From contig NZ_JAARML010000002.1 of the NCBI RefSeq assembly GCF_011759375.1, forward strand, positions 992,001 to 1,056,000: a stretch of DNA of 64,000 bases. The letters run 5' to 3'. Of the stretch, positions 27,509 to 36,074 are shown one piece after another. The notes below the pieces were generated by a model. It ran no database searches. It was not told the origin of the DNA and saw only the letters and a program-made list of their open reading frames with translations. The stretch's first letter is position 1; the number at the start of each line of letters is the position of its first letter. Origin of the DNA: Paraflavitalea devenefica (GTDB lineage Bacteria > Bacteroidota > Bacteroidia > Chitinophagales > Chitinophagaceae). Position numbers and translations under genes: made by a program.

Positions 27509-27673
27509 AGCCGCTATTCGATTGGATATGATCGACAGGAGTCGATGCCCTGCATTTGAATATTGTGGTGGTTTTGATCGAAGGGATGATACTGTTCAAA
27601 ATATCCGCAGACGAAGCCACCATCACCACTCTCCAAACACAGATCCTAGCCGTTGACGTTAATTGCAACTATC

Positions 27674-28402
27674 CTATAAGCGCATTCTGGGAACGCTTTC
27701 CCCAACTATTCTGGACCTTCGCGCATCCTCGTCCAGGGACTTTGCAGGGCTGCTTTCGGTGACCAGACCTGGAACAGTTTGATGGACGCGTACTTTATCA
27801 GCCGAATTCAGTATTGACAGCAACAGCGCCAGCTCTCCAGGCAGGAGTTTCTTTCTGAGCACCTGAAGTCCTTTAAACTTGGCATTACGGACAGCTACCT
27901 CACTCATCCCCATTTCTGCTGCGATTTGTGCTGTGTTTAAGCCCTCCATATGCAAATGGAAGATTTTCCTGCGGTCCGGGGTAAGTTGCGCTATCTCCCG
28001 ATGCAGTTTTTTGAGCAGCTCTACTTCAATTATTTGTGCCTCGCGCAATTCGCCGGTACTCGGCACTGAGATGTTGCCAAATTTTTCCTCGACATCTCCC
28101 ACAGGGATGAGCTTCTGTTTTACCCTGAACCTGTCATTTACTGCGTTAGTGCATGCGGTGTACATGTATTTTTTGAGGGCAAAAAGATGGTCGAATTTCT
28201 CCTTCTTTTCCGCTGAGGACATTTCCCACAGCTTCACAAACACATTGTCAACAATGATTTCGGATTCATGCCAATCACCAAGTTTTTCATGCGTGAAATA
28301 TATAAATGGAAATTTTGTCTCCGTGTAAAACTGGCTGAAAGCTGGCGTATGGTTTAGAATAAGGCCAGATAATAAATCCATATCATTAAGGACAGGTTTC
28401 AT
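27674..28402 (-). CDS. ECF-like sigma-70 family factor with unusual C-terminal extension
   Basis: 242 residues from the ATG at 28402, a better start than 28483 because the sigma-2 helices begin soon after it. Region 2 helices (HESEIIVDNVFVKLWE) are followed by a region 4 helix-turn-helix (LTPDRRKIFHLHMEGLNTAQIAAEMG, with recognition helix MSEVAVRNAKFKGLQ). A 60-residue tail after region 4 (LLSILNSADKVRVHQTVPG...) has no counterpart in simple ECF factors. No anti-sigma gene is adjacent. Bases 28403-28705 hold no other gene. Confidence 0.75.
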   Translation of the reverse strand: MKPVLNDMDLLSGLILNHTPAFSQFYTETKFPFIYFTHEKLGDWHESEIIVDNVFVKLWEMSSAEKKEKFDHLFALKKYMYTACTNAVNDRFRVKQKLIPVGDVEEKFGNISVPSTGELREAQIIEVELLKKLHREIAQLTPDRRKIFHLHMEGLNTAQIAAEMGMSEVAVRNAKFKGLQVLRKKLLPGELALLLSILNSADKVRVHQTVPGLVTESSPAKSLDEDARRSRIVGESVPRMRL

Positions 28403-28705
28403 TGTGTTTGATTTCAGGTAAACCTTTAAAAGACTGGTTTGTTTATTTTCCTTTTGCCCTGGTGTTTTGATGTACTGTTCCAAACTTTTACTGGATCTTT
28501 TCTACAGACATACAAATAACCTTCCAAGCGAATCCGGTTTTGAGCTTTCCCCTAAGCCGGATTAATAAAGGTAGGGTTTTTATTCATGCCAATGTCCTAC
28601 ATAGGGCACAAGATCATGGCTCATCAAGTAGGTTAAAAAAGGGTCGTGGAGTCAGGATAAGAAGTATTACACCCAGATGGTAGAACGATGGCCATAGCGT
28701 ACATA

Positions 28706-30385
28706 TCAGAATCCGGAGGTTGCATTATTGGTATTAAATTGTTCGATCAATAATGGGGCTTGCAGCTCATATTCTGGTAGTTTCAGCATATCCCGCAATT
28801 TTTCAACATTTGCATTCAATTCCTCATCGGAGAATTCCAATTGATGATGACAGAGTCTAATGATCGATAAAAACTCAAGTGCATTGCAAAAGGTGCAATA
28901 GGCTTTGATATACTGGTGGGCCTTGATGAAATGGTTGCCCGCTAAAATGGAATTATTAAACTGATCAATCAACCTTTTACCTGTTTTGTCAATGGCAATG
29001 CTTCCGTTGATCCCTTGTGTGAAAAGAATAGCAAATTCAGATCCTAGTGTATAGCGGGTCAGCACCGTTATCGCCTGGGCCTCCATATACTGGTCTTTCA
29101 TTTGTTGGGCGGTTGTAACAAGCTCGTTGATTATATTGCCGAATTTCTTCCCAAAGGATGTGATTTTCTCGATGGATTTTTGTTTGAAGTATGTTGTATT
29201 TGGATGGCCTTTGCTCTCCAACCATTGAATCTTCTGCAAATGGTGATCGGTTAACCGGTGCATAAATAAGCCAAAGTTTTCAGCATTCATTATTTTCAAA
29301 TTATGTTTGTGACCCTCATCCGTATTAAGTTTGTTTATATCGGCGTGTAGGTCAAGTATAGTTTTATCTATATCCGGGGGAATTGAGGCTGTAAAACTTT
29401 GTCCCTGTAACCGTTCTGTGATGATTTTGATGTCAAATAAAATCTGGTTTGCCCGGTCGTTTGGATCCAATGTATTTCTGAATTCTTTTGTTCGCTCAAT
29501 GTATGTTTGCCGGTCCGTTTTGTTGAGCAGATAGTCGTTTTTGATTTTTGTCCATGCGGCTGATTGTATGTAAAATGGTGGCAGATCTTTTTTATGGAGC
29601 GATTTGGACAAAAAATACTCCGCATCAATGTACTTGCCCATTTCACAGTAGGTCATTGCCGCAATTACTGCAATTTCCGGATTGTTCACAACGACCTGGT
29701 TTGGGACCTGGCTTAATAGTTTATCCAGGAAACTGATCTTTCTTTCCTGGAACAGTTGCATGCCTTGATGACGCAGGGTGTAGGCGGCTCTTTCAGGTAG
29801 ATCTTTACTATTTACTGCACTTTGAACCGGCTCAATACTAGGCAAGCTATAACCGGACGCCTGCTCCTGGTACATTTGATGATGGCGCGCAAATATTTCC
29901 ATCATTCTTCCATGAATGCGCTGCCTTGCATGGGTGGTCAATTCATTTTCGATAGGTATATGGATATTAGCCTTGTCCTGCTGCTGCCAGGCATCGTCAG
30001 GGTGCAGATCCTTTAAGCGGTAGTAAATTTTTTCCGCGTATTCAAAATAAAATTTATCCTCCCTCACTGCGTAAAAGACAATAAGGCCCACTACTGGCTT
30101 ATAGTCCAGTAAATATTTCAGCCTTGATAACTCAAAAGGGTAGGAGATATACCTGCCCTCCTGAATAGTCACAGGATTTTCGATGCTTTTTAGCTGGACA
30201 GGAAACCGCCAGTTGGTGGATTGCTTTTTGGCTATGATTTCCATCATAAAGTCACAGCCCTTATCGGGAATATCCTCGCGGGCGATAAACCCATTGGCTG
30301 CCTGGAAGTGCTGGCGAAGTGCATTTACACTGCGTTCAGAATTTTCCGCCGCCGTATCAATAAGTGGCCTGTCATAAAAACTCAT
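28706..30385 (-). CDS. DUF4365-domain protein (PD-(D/E)XK-like), TPR-like C-terminus
   Basis: 559 residues. The N-terminal 130 match DUF4365, a restriction-nuclease-like fold: helix SERSVNALRQHF, then GFIAREDIPDKGCDFMME with Asp45, then the strand FPVQLKS where Gln64-x-Lys66 takes the place of ExK. The rest (about 190-559) is helical with TPR-like pairs (PEIAVIAAMTYCEMGKYIDA). Proteins of this family often stand alone in defence islands and are presumed nucleases. No partner gene is adjacent. The Gln in the motif is normal for DUF4365. Confidence 0.78.
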   Translation of the reverse strand: MSFYDRPLIDTAAENSERSVNALRQHFQAANGFIAREDIPDKGCDFMMEIIAKKQSTNWRFPVQLKSIENPVTIQEGRYISYPFELSRLKYLLDYKPVVGLIVFYAVREDKFYFEYAEKIYYRLKDLHPDDAWQQQDKANIHIPIENELTTHARQRIHGRMMEIFARHHQMYQEQASGYSLPSIEPVQSAVNSKDLPERAAYTLRHQGMQLFQERKISFLDKLLSQVPNQVVVNNPEIAVIAAMTYCEMGKYIDAEYFLSKSLHKKDLPPFYIQSAAWTKIKNDYLLNKTDRQTYIERTKEFRNTLDPNDRANQILFDIKIITERLQGQSFTASIPPDIDKTILDLHADINKLNTDEGHKHNLKIMNAENFGLFMHRLTDHHLQKIQWLESKGHPNTTYFKQKSIEKITSFGKKFGNIINELVTTAQQMKDQYMEAQAITVLTRYTLGSEFAILFTQGINGSIAIDKTGKRLIDQFNNSILAGNHFIKAHQYIKAYCTFCNALEFLSIIRLCHHQLEFSDEELNANVEKLRDMLKLPEYELQAPLLIEQFNTNNATSGF

Positions 30386-30671
30386 TTCGGTTGTTTATGT
30401 TGGTCGCTGAAATTACTATTTTTTAGCCTAATTGCCGAAAGCCGAACATACAGCGGATCTTTTACATTTATAGCGCTAATTCATTCCTACATAGTAATAA
30501 CTACCCCGTATCGCCATCCTAAAATACTATTTTGAATTACCGTGCTAAAGTTCCACCCAGGTATTGGCGCTGAACGGACCGCAACTTTCATTTAAGTTTA
30601 TAACATAGTTCATTGTTCAACGTTTAGGGGAGTCTTTTAGTCAATTTTTGTGCCTGCAAAAAACTATTGAG

Positions 30672-31289
30672 ATGGATATTACTTTGAAGAAAATTAAGGT
30701 GGTCGATGAGTTCAGCGAGGAAACCATTGCCTTCACCGCTGACGTCATTATTAACCGGGTAAAAGCAGGGATTGCCAGAAATCATGGCCGGGGCGGCAAC
30801 ACTATGGTAACCTCTTATAATGAACAAGGGGTAAAGCTCATTCGTGCCGCTGAGAAGTGGGTTAAAAACCAAAAGGATGACGATGGCCGATCCTTTGACT
30901 CATTAGGAGATTACGTGGACGACCTCCTTTCTCCCCATTTGAAAAGTCTGGATCAAAAGGACTATTTAAACACCATCAAGAAATTAGAAGAGCGAAATAT
31001 CCTTTTCGGCCCGCCCTTCGGCGAAATATTTAACCTTACGCTTAAATATCCGATTTCTCTGATCCAGGCCTCTCCTAATGGCGTGGAAAGGCTGGCCGAA
31101 GTGATCCGGAAGGATATTTTACCGCAGCTTACAGACGGTGCGGTCATTCTCAACGGCAACCTACTGGAAAGTATCAAGGAAAAATTCGATGCGGCCCTCT
31201 TTTTTAAACCTCCCATTACTTCCAAGCAAAAGTCACCGCGCAAGCGGATAAGCGAGGATCCAGGTCGGCAACACCGCAAGAAATCATGA
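30672..31289 (+). CDS. Hypothetical protein
   Basis: 205 residues from the ATG at 30672; the frame opens eight codons earlier. Soluble and helical, with an N-terminal segment DITLKKIKVVDEFSEETIAF and a basic C-terminal tail (KQKSPRKRISEDPGRQHRKK) that could bind nucleic acid. No family recognised. Divergent from the DUF4365 gene. Confidence 0.6.
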   Translation: MDITLKKIKVVDEFSEETIAFTADVIINRVKAGIARNHGRGGNTMVTSYNEQGVKLIRAAEKWVKNQKDDDGRSFDSLGDYVDDLLSPHLKSLDQKDYLNTIKKLEERNILFGPPFGEIFNLTLKYPISLIQASPNGVERLAEVIRKDILPQLTDGAVILNGNLLESIKEKFDAALFFKPPITSKQKSPRKRISEDPGRQHRKKS

Positions 31290-31623
31290 TTAACCCGACG
31301 GCGAACGCTGGGCTTGTGTTATCCTGGGATGGGGCATTTCATGCTTTATTCCCTTTCCATTGTACCGTTCCATCCAATGCTTATATTTCCGGATGGTCAC
31401 CTCCCAGGTCCGGTATTCGTAATAAGCAGGCATGCAAGGCGGATTCTTTGTTTGCGTGAAAATCCAGATGTTTGGCCAGCAGATCTCTGTCGATAGCATC
31501 TACAGCAGGCAAAGGATAGACCTGCCGCCAGTCGTCCCACCTGTTGCGTTCCTCCTGGCTTAATGGTATGTTTTGATCCAATTTGCTACGTACCGCTACC
31601 AATTGCTCAAATGTTATATCCAT
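31290..31623 (-). pseudogene. Small hypothetical gene, probably frameshifted
   Basis: Two minus-strand frames look like halves of one protein. From the ATG at 31623 the sequence is coherent (DITFEQLVAVRSKLDQNIPL, then NRWDDWRQVYPLPAVDAI) up to about HANKESA near 31445. Sense then jumps to another frame, which reads MPAYYEYRTWEVTIRKYKHW and continues to a stop at 31290, while the first frame ends at 31381. A single-base indel near 31440 would join them into a protein of about 110 residues. Alternatively the 80-residue product is the real one. Confidence 0.45.
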
Positions 31624-31908
31624 AAGATTGTTTTTTAACATCCTCCACCCATAGAACGACAAACCTGCTGACAAGTACTAATTGGATCCAGAAAATTATT
31701 TTTCAAAAAATATTTAGCCCCTCGATAGGTATTTCGCCATGTTCGATAGTTGTATAGGTAACCTGCATGTAAGACGATCAGATTATCCATAGTTGCGGAG
31801 CTTATTTGTGACTGATCTGGTGTGGGTTGGGACGGTATTGTTTATTGTTAACCATTTGTATCCACGTTGATTTGAACACTCTATTTATTCAAGAAAACGA
31901 AAAACGGT

Positions 31909-32148
31909 ATGTTTTTGACTTTACCAAGAATGTATGAATTGGCCCAAAAGCTAATTATAGAGGGTCTATCGCTGAAGGAAATAGCCGAACTGGAAACCAT
32001 CATTGCTGGGTCAGAGGAAATGCCGGAGCTTTTTTTCCAATTTATGACTGACGAAGCAGATCGGCTAGGACTTTATACGATGGATGACATGGAGTTAGAA
32101 GCTGAATGGCTGATTTTTTCTACCAACCTAAACTGGAGCAAGGATTAA
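31909..32148 (+). CDS. Small acidic hypothetical protein
   Basis: 79 residues, strongly acidic and helical (LAQKLIIEGLSLKEIAELE, later DDMELEAEWLIF). A possible internal start is the Met at residue 8. No family recognised. The acidic, compact character would suit an anti-restriction or antitoxin-like role beside the HNH gene, but nothing shows this. Confidence 0.5.
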   Translation: MFLTLPRMYELAQKLIIEGLSLKEIAELETIIAGSEEMPELFFQFMTDEADRLGLYTMDDMELEAEWLIFSTNLNWSKD

Positions 32149-32227
32149 TACTGCACCAGATTATTGCATTGATTACCTCCATGTTTGATGTGACATTTCC
32201 AGGATCATTATCTGCACAACATAGAAG

Positions 32228-33070
32228 CTATACTGGTTGGAAGTTGCCCTTGCTGAGTACATAATTCTGTTCGTATTGTTTTTGGTGCTCATCCCGATAA
32301 CTGATTCGTAATGTCATTCCTTCCATCCGTGCAGGATATGGGTGCAATAGTAGTGGGTCTGCTTCCTCAGCCGTGCCTTCCATATATTCGATAGATAAAG
32401 CAGACATTGTAATGCCTTTCAGGGGTGGTAGGTTATTGATCTTCTCTAACTTGCTGAGTTCTTCAAAGCCAGGTTTTCCCACCTCAACACTTACATTAAA
32501 CATATGTTGCAGGGAATTATTGAAGAGACATAAATCGTAGTTCCAACTTAGCCGCCAATGGATAATTTGCGGTCCATCAGCTTGTAGTTCGATGGTTTCC
32601 CGTCCGTCAATTACTTTGGTCGGGTTTTTCTTGCTGTATCCCTGAATAAACCTTCCACCAAACTTCCAGTGTAGATCGATGTCCATATGTGGGGTTGGTT
32701 GACTGCCCGCTTTTCCTGAAATCATCCTTTGATTCATTTCCTGCTCGGCATCTCTTTTCCATTGCTTGAGCAACTCAACCGGATAAGCAGCTGCATCTTT
32801 ATCAATTAAGGTTGCGCAGTTTTCGCAGAGCCAAATGCCATTTGCAATGCTACTTCTCTCTGCTGGGGGCATATCGGGATCATACCTGGGGCCTCCGGTG
32901 GCGGCGGCGGTAATGTGCGCAGCACTTCCAATGCGGGTCACCTTACCGGGTTCCGTATGAGGGCCAGTGGTATGAACCCGACACTTAGGGTTGGAACAGA
33001 GCGTGCCAACTCTAAATTGTAAGGTTGCAACAATTGCTGGGGCAAATTCATCCCGCTTTGGTCTTGCCAT
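32228..33070 (-). CDS. HNH-type zinc-bound nuclease-like protein with unknown C-terminal domain
   Basis: 280 residues. The N-terminal 110 form a zinc-bound HNH domain: CSNPKC (Cys25, Cys30), AAHITAAATGG with the catalytic-type His52, ANGIWLCENC with Asn78, Cys82 and Cys85, then LIDKDAAAYPVELLKQWK. This pattern is frequent in stand-alone HNH proteins of defence islands. Residues 130-280 are beta-rich (DIDLHWKFGGRFIQGY) and unrecognised. They may sense a ligand or bind DNA. It lies upstream of, and divergent from, a C5 methyltransferase, but no classical restriction pairing is evident. Confidence 0.75.
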   Translation of the reverse strand: MARPKRDEFAPAIVATLQFRVGTLCSNPKCRVHTTGPHTEPGKVTRIGSAAHITAAATGGPRYDPDMPPAERSSIANGIWLCENCATLIDKDAAAYPVELLKQWKRDAEQEMNQRMISGKAGSQPTPHMDIDLHWKFGGRFIQGYSKKNPTKVIDGRETIELQADGPQIIHWRLSWNYDLCLFNNSLQHMFNVSVEVGKPGFEELSKLEKINNLPPLKGITMSALSIEYMEGTAEEADPLLLHPYPARMEGMTLRISYRDEHQKQYEQNYVLSKGNFQPV

Positions 33071-33408
33071 AGAAGTTTCAGGTTTAGGTAATAAATGTTG
33101 GCGAAGATATTATTTTTTTTAAAGTCGCTATCTGGGTGACCTGATTCCCATGATGTACCCATTTTTGATTATGCCGATAGCAAATTTTGCTTTTCCGACA
33201 AACGATAAGATGACGTATTGACAACCAACCATCAGCTTACAATCAAGGTAATTTCTCCCGCCAGAGCTTTATTCGTCCATCATAGGATATTGTCGCAGTT
33301 TCCGTAAACATGCATATCGAATGTTGTGATGTTATTTGATTTGTAACAGCCCAGGCCCATCACCTCGACCTGCTGGCCGTAAGGCGCAGGCCGGCAAACA
33401 AATGGGAC
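33071..33408. other. Intergenic region before the methyltransferase
   Basis: About 340 bp between divergent genes. No coherent gene. An AT-rich stretch follows the HNH start codon. No clear promoter boxes. Confidence 0.35.
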
Positions 33409-34518
33409 GTGACACACGCAAGTTTATTCTCAGGTATCGGCGGATTTGATTTAGCGGCAGCATGGATGGGTTGGAAAAATATTTTCCAGGTGGAAATAGA
33501 TCCTTTTTGCCGGAGGCTGTTGGCGCATCATTTCCCACAGGTAACACAGTATGCGGACATACGAAAATTCAAAGGAGGACCTTACCATGGATCAGTTGAC
33601 CTTATTTCAGCCGGATTCCCCTGCCAGCCCTTCAGCCTCGCCGGGCACAGAAAAGGCCGCAGCGATGATCGCTATCTCTGGCCAGAAGCTTTGCGGGTTA
33701 TTACAGAAGTCCGGCCCCGCATACTTGTTCTTGAAAACGTTGCTGGCCTGCTCTCCATCCTGGAACCCGAGGGTATGCGTGAAATGGAAACACAGGCGGC
33801 TGAGCTTTACGGTAAGGGCCAATTTGCAGGGGACCACGCCGCCGAAGCTGGGATACGAAGAAGAATTATCGGAACCATCATTAGTCAGGTTCGGGCAGCA
33901 GGATATTTATTCCCCACACTTAGCGATGGCACTCCAGTCCTTTTGTCTATTCCAGCTTGCGCCACAGGCGCCCCCCACAGACGGGAACGGCTCTGGTTTG
34001 TTGCCTACGCCGACAACGATGGACCACATGACCCCCAAAACGGGCAAAGCCCTGCTAAAGGAAATGACCATCACCCGGCCGGGCCGCAAACAGTTGTGCA
34101 ACCTGCGGGACGTGATAGCCTGGCAGCCGGACCGGTTGCTTCCCACCCCAACCACCAAGGGGGGCAACCGGAAACTGGATGCACATGGCCGCAACATCAA
34201 TTCTCAGGGCATCCACTTCGGCGTCAGCCTGGAACAATTGGCCAGGGCGGGGCTGTTACCGCATCCGGAAGACCACCAGCCGCCGAATCCGGAGGACGCA
34301 GCATCTCAACAGGCGCCTACGGCCAGGCCTGGGACTTTGAAAGCCCATGGGCGCGATTCCCAGCTGAACCCCCAATTTGTGGGGGAAATGATGGGCTTTC
34401 CGCCCGGTTGGACAACGTCACCTTTCCAAAATGGCGCAGGGAATGCATCCGAGGCTATGGTAACGCCATAGTCCCCCAGGTGGCCTATCGCATTTTTTCG
34501 GCTATTGTTTCACCGTAA
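33409..34518 (+). CDS. C5-cytosine DNA methyltransferase (Dcm type), with overlapping second gene
   Basis: 369 residues; methylates cytosine C5 in a short DNA motif that cannot be read from the sequence. Motif I is LFSGIGGFDLAA (6-17), motif IV GFPCQPFS with nucleophile Cys72, motif VI VLENVAGLL, motif VIII GAPHRRERLWFVA, and motif X GYGNAIVPQVA near the end, so all core motifs are present. The stretch between VIII and X, where the target-recognition domain belongs, is low-complexity and rich in Pro, Gly, Gln and His (NGQSPAKGNDHHPAGPQ). This is what a region constrained by another frame looks like. A second, motif-bearing frame runs through the same DNA from 33587. Confidence 0.9.
   Translation: MTHASLFSGIGGFDLAAAWMGWKNIFQVEIDPFCRRLLAHHFPQVTQYADIRKFKGGPYHGSVDLISAGFPCQPFSLAGHRKGRSDDRYLWPEALRVITEVRPRILVLENVAGLLSILEPEGMREMETQAAELYGKGQFAGDHAAEAGIRRRIIGTIISQVRAAGYLFPTLSDGTPVLLSIPACATGAPHRRERLWFVAYADNDGPHDPQNGQSPAKGNDHHPAGPQTVVQPAGRDSLAAGPVASHPNHQGGQPETGCTWPQHQFSGHPLRRQPGTIGQGGAVTASGRPPAAESGGRSISTGAYGQAWDFESPWARFPAEPPICGGNDGLSARLDNVTFPKWRRECIRGYGNAIVPQVAYRIFSAIVSP
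33571..33578 (+). promoter_or_regulatory. Perfect Shine-Dalgarno for the nested gene
   Basis: AAAGGAGG lies 8 nt before the ATG at 33587, inside the methyltransferase reading frame. Bacteroidota genes rarely have such sites and I saw no comparable one before other genes of this window. It argues that the nested frame is translated. Confidence 0.65.
33587..34471 (+). CDS. Nested protein overlapping the methyltransferase gene in another frame
   Basis: 294 residues, wholly inside the C5 methyltransferase gene in the +2 frame relative to it. It begins MDQLTLFQPDSPASPSASPG and carries GTEKAAAMIAISG, a LFQLAPQAPPTD segment, two LPTPTT motifs and a C-terminal QLNPQFVGEMMGFPPGWTTS. The DSPA..S and LNP.FV..MMGFP signatures are those of uncharacterised phage and element proteins that I recall beside C5 methyltransferases. 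The methyltransferase gene at 51.3 kb contains a second one. Role unknown; a specificity, regulatory or inhibitor subunit of the enzyme is a guess. Confidence 0.6.
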   Translation: MDQLTLFQPDSPASPSASPGTEKAAAMIAISGQKLCGLLQKSGPAYLFLKTLLACSPSWNPRVCVKWKHRRLSFTVRANLQGTTPPKLGYEEELSEPSLVRFGQQDIYSPHLAMALQSFCLFQLAPQAPPTDGNGSGLLPTPTTMDHMTPKTGKALLKEMTITRPGRKQLCNLRDVIAWQPDRLLPTPTTKGGNRKLDAHGRNINSQGIHFGVSLEQLARAGLLPHPEDHQPPNPEDAASQQAPTARPGTLKAHGRDSQLNPQFVGEMMGFPPGWTTSPFQNGAGNASEAMVTP

Positions 34519-35308
34519 TCAACCTGCAGTGGGGTTATGAACATTTGCACATGCCTGTCGAATTTTTTATCCCTACATAGCAATATGTCATCCGGATGCG
34601 CATTACTTTTGATTTTCGGATTTGTCATGACCCATGAAAACCTACCAGGCCATTCCATCTTGTATCATCTCCCCATGAAAATTACCTGTACCTAACTACT
34701 TTAGTTGGAACGGGAACAGCCTTCTTCGACATTTCCGTGCCCGTATGACATTTGATTGCGATGTGATCCCGCCATATAAAATAGGGGAAAGACAGCATCA
34801 CAAAAAAGCAACTGATCCATTATCCGGTGAAAAAATGACGCTTCTGAATTCATGTACCTTAGAGAATAACTAACTATTTTGGATAGCCGCAACCGCTCTG
34901 TGGCCGCGGGATTGCCGCTCCAACCCAAGCCCAAAACGGATAATTGCCGTTGTTCCAATTTGATGTCGCACTTTGTTAAATTTTTATTACTTTTATGCAG
35001 AATAAATGCTTCCATTCGGTTATCGATTTCGACAGGACAGAGGGTTCTATAATTGAGATTATAACCTGTTTTAATACAAAAAAGCAGGTATATATTTTGG
35101 GAATCAATACGATAACACTCCGATTTTCTGCCATTAACCTTATCACGTTTCACTATCCAATCATTTCTTTTTTGACGCCTGGTCCAATGACCGTCTCTTG
35201 GTGTTCGAGTGCTTAGACGGCGCATTTTAACGGCCCGCCACGGAATGCTTAAAAATTCCCTGCTGGGTTTTAAACCAGGATATCATTACAGGTATTGCAC
35301 AATTAGGT
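34519..35308. other. Intergenic region without a supported gene
   Basis: About 790 bp. The longest frame (34701-35225, minus, 174 codons) lacks the pattern of a folded protein and I do not call it. No strong hairpin. It separates the methyltransferase from the ECF/SusCD locus and must hold the ECF promoter. Confidence 0.5.
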
Positions 35309-35902
35309 ATGCTGATTATGGAAATTTCGGAACATATTATTAAACAGTTAAGCACAGGAAGTGAGGATAGTCGCGCCGCCGCATTTAGGGTGATCTTTAA
35401 GTTTCACTTTAAATCCCTGCTCCGTTTTGCCATCCACCTGACGCAGTCCCCGCAAACTGCCGAAGAAATCGTCCAGGACGCTTTTTTGAAGACCTGGCAG
35501 CATCGCGTATTCAATGATGCCAATCACGTCAAAGCCTACCTTTACCTCACCACCCGCCATATGGCCATCAACTATCTCAGGCGCCAGAAACCCAATGAAA
35601 AGAAAGCGCTGTCTGTTGATTTTAGTGCCAGCCCGGATCTGACGCTGCTCGCACAGCCTGACCATGCGAAGGGACTCATCGCAGAAATTGATCAGGAACT
35701 GGCACACTTATCCCCGGCTCATCAAAACATTTTCCATTTAACCTGTGTGGAAGGCTATAACTCCAAAGAAACCGGCATCCTGCTGAACATGGGAGCGGGC
35801 ACCGTTCGCAATAAAATGGTTGAAATCAAACGCTTCTTGCGCGGATCCAAGCGTATCCTGGGCGCCAGCCAGATCATCCTTTCATTTTTGTCTTTCCTTT
35901 AA
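35309..35902 (+). CDS. ECF sigma factor (FecI-like)
   Basis: 197 residues; a second Met three codons in is equally likely. Region 2 is visible (QTAEEIVQDAFLKTWQHR) with TTRHMAINYLRRQK. Region 4 has LAHLSPAHQNIFHLTCVEGY and the HTH NSKETGILLNMGAGTVRNKM. It heads an ECF/FecR/SusC/SusD locus, the standard Bacteroidota trans-envelope signalling arrangement, in which the SusC N-terminal STN domain signals to FecR, which frees this sigma factor. A conserved promoter-like element lies between it and fecR. Confidence 0.92.
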   Translation: MLIMEISEHIIKQLSTGSEDSRAAAFRVIFKFHFKSLLRFAIHLTQSPQTAEEIVQDAFLKTWQHRVFNDANHVKAYLYLTTRHMAINYLRRQKPNEKKALSVDFSASPDLTLLAQPDHAKGLIAEIDQELAHLSPAHQNIFHLTCVEGYNSKETGILLNMGAGTVRNKMVEIKRFLRGSKRILGASQIILSFLSFL

Positions 35903-35947
35903 TTGATTTGAAGATCAGTAGCATACCATCCTTCGGAAAAAACTTTT

Positions 35948-36011
35948 TTCAAAAAAAAGTTTCTTTTCCAATGACAGTCGTCTCCAGTTATGTGTTTTCA
36001 TTTATAGAGGG
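35948..36011 (+). promoter_or_regulatory. ECF-type promoter region upstream of fecR
   Basis: TTCAAAAAAAAGTTTCTTTT is followed about 45 bp later by TTATAGAGGG. The same arrangement, TTCAAAAAAAGTTCACTTTT then TATATACAGAGGG at nearly identical distance, lies after the ECF gene at 63.9 kb. The match in sequence and spacing at two sigma loci supports a shared promoter or regulatory site. Confidence 0.55.
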
Positions 36012-36074
36012 CGTCAGAACAGAGGGACAAGAACGGGTGGTTTGCATTTATTCACGTAAAAAACACCTTGTTAA

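Noticed and set aside
33551..33586. Upstream start of the nested methyltransferase frame (12 extra codons)
   Set aside because: The ATG at 33587 has the perfect Shine-Dalgarno and begins the family-like sequence, so the earlier ATG is unlikely.
33409..34518. Frameshifted, inactive methyltransferase as explanation for two open frames
   Set aside because: The enzyme frame is unbroken from motif I to motif X. The alternative frame overlaps it through its whole length rather than continuing it.
34701..35225. 174-codon minus-strand frame
   Set aside because: No domain, no regular hydrophobic pattern, irregular composition, and no start signal. Treated as chance.
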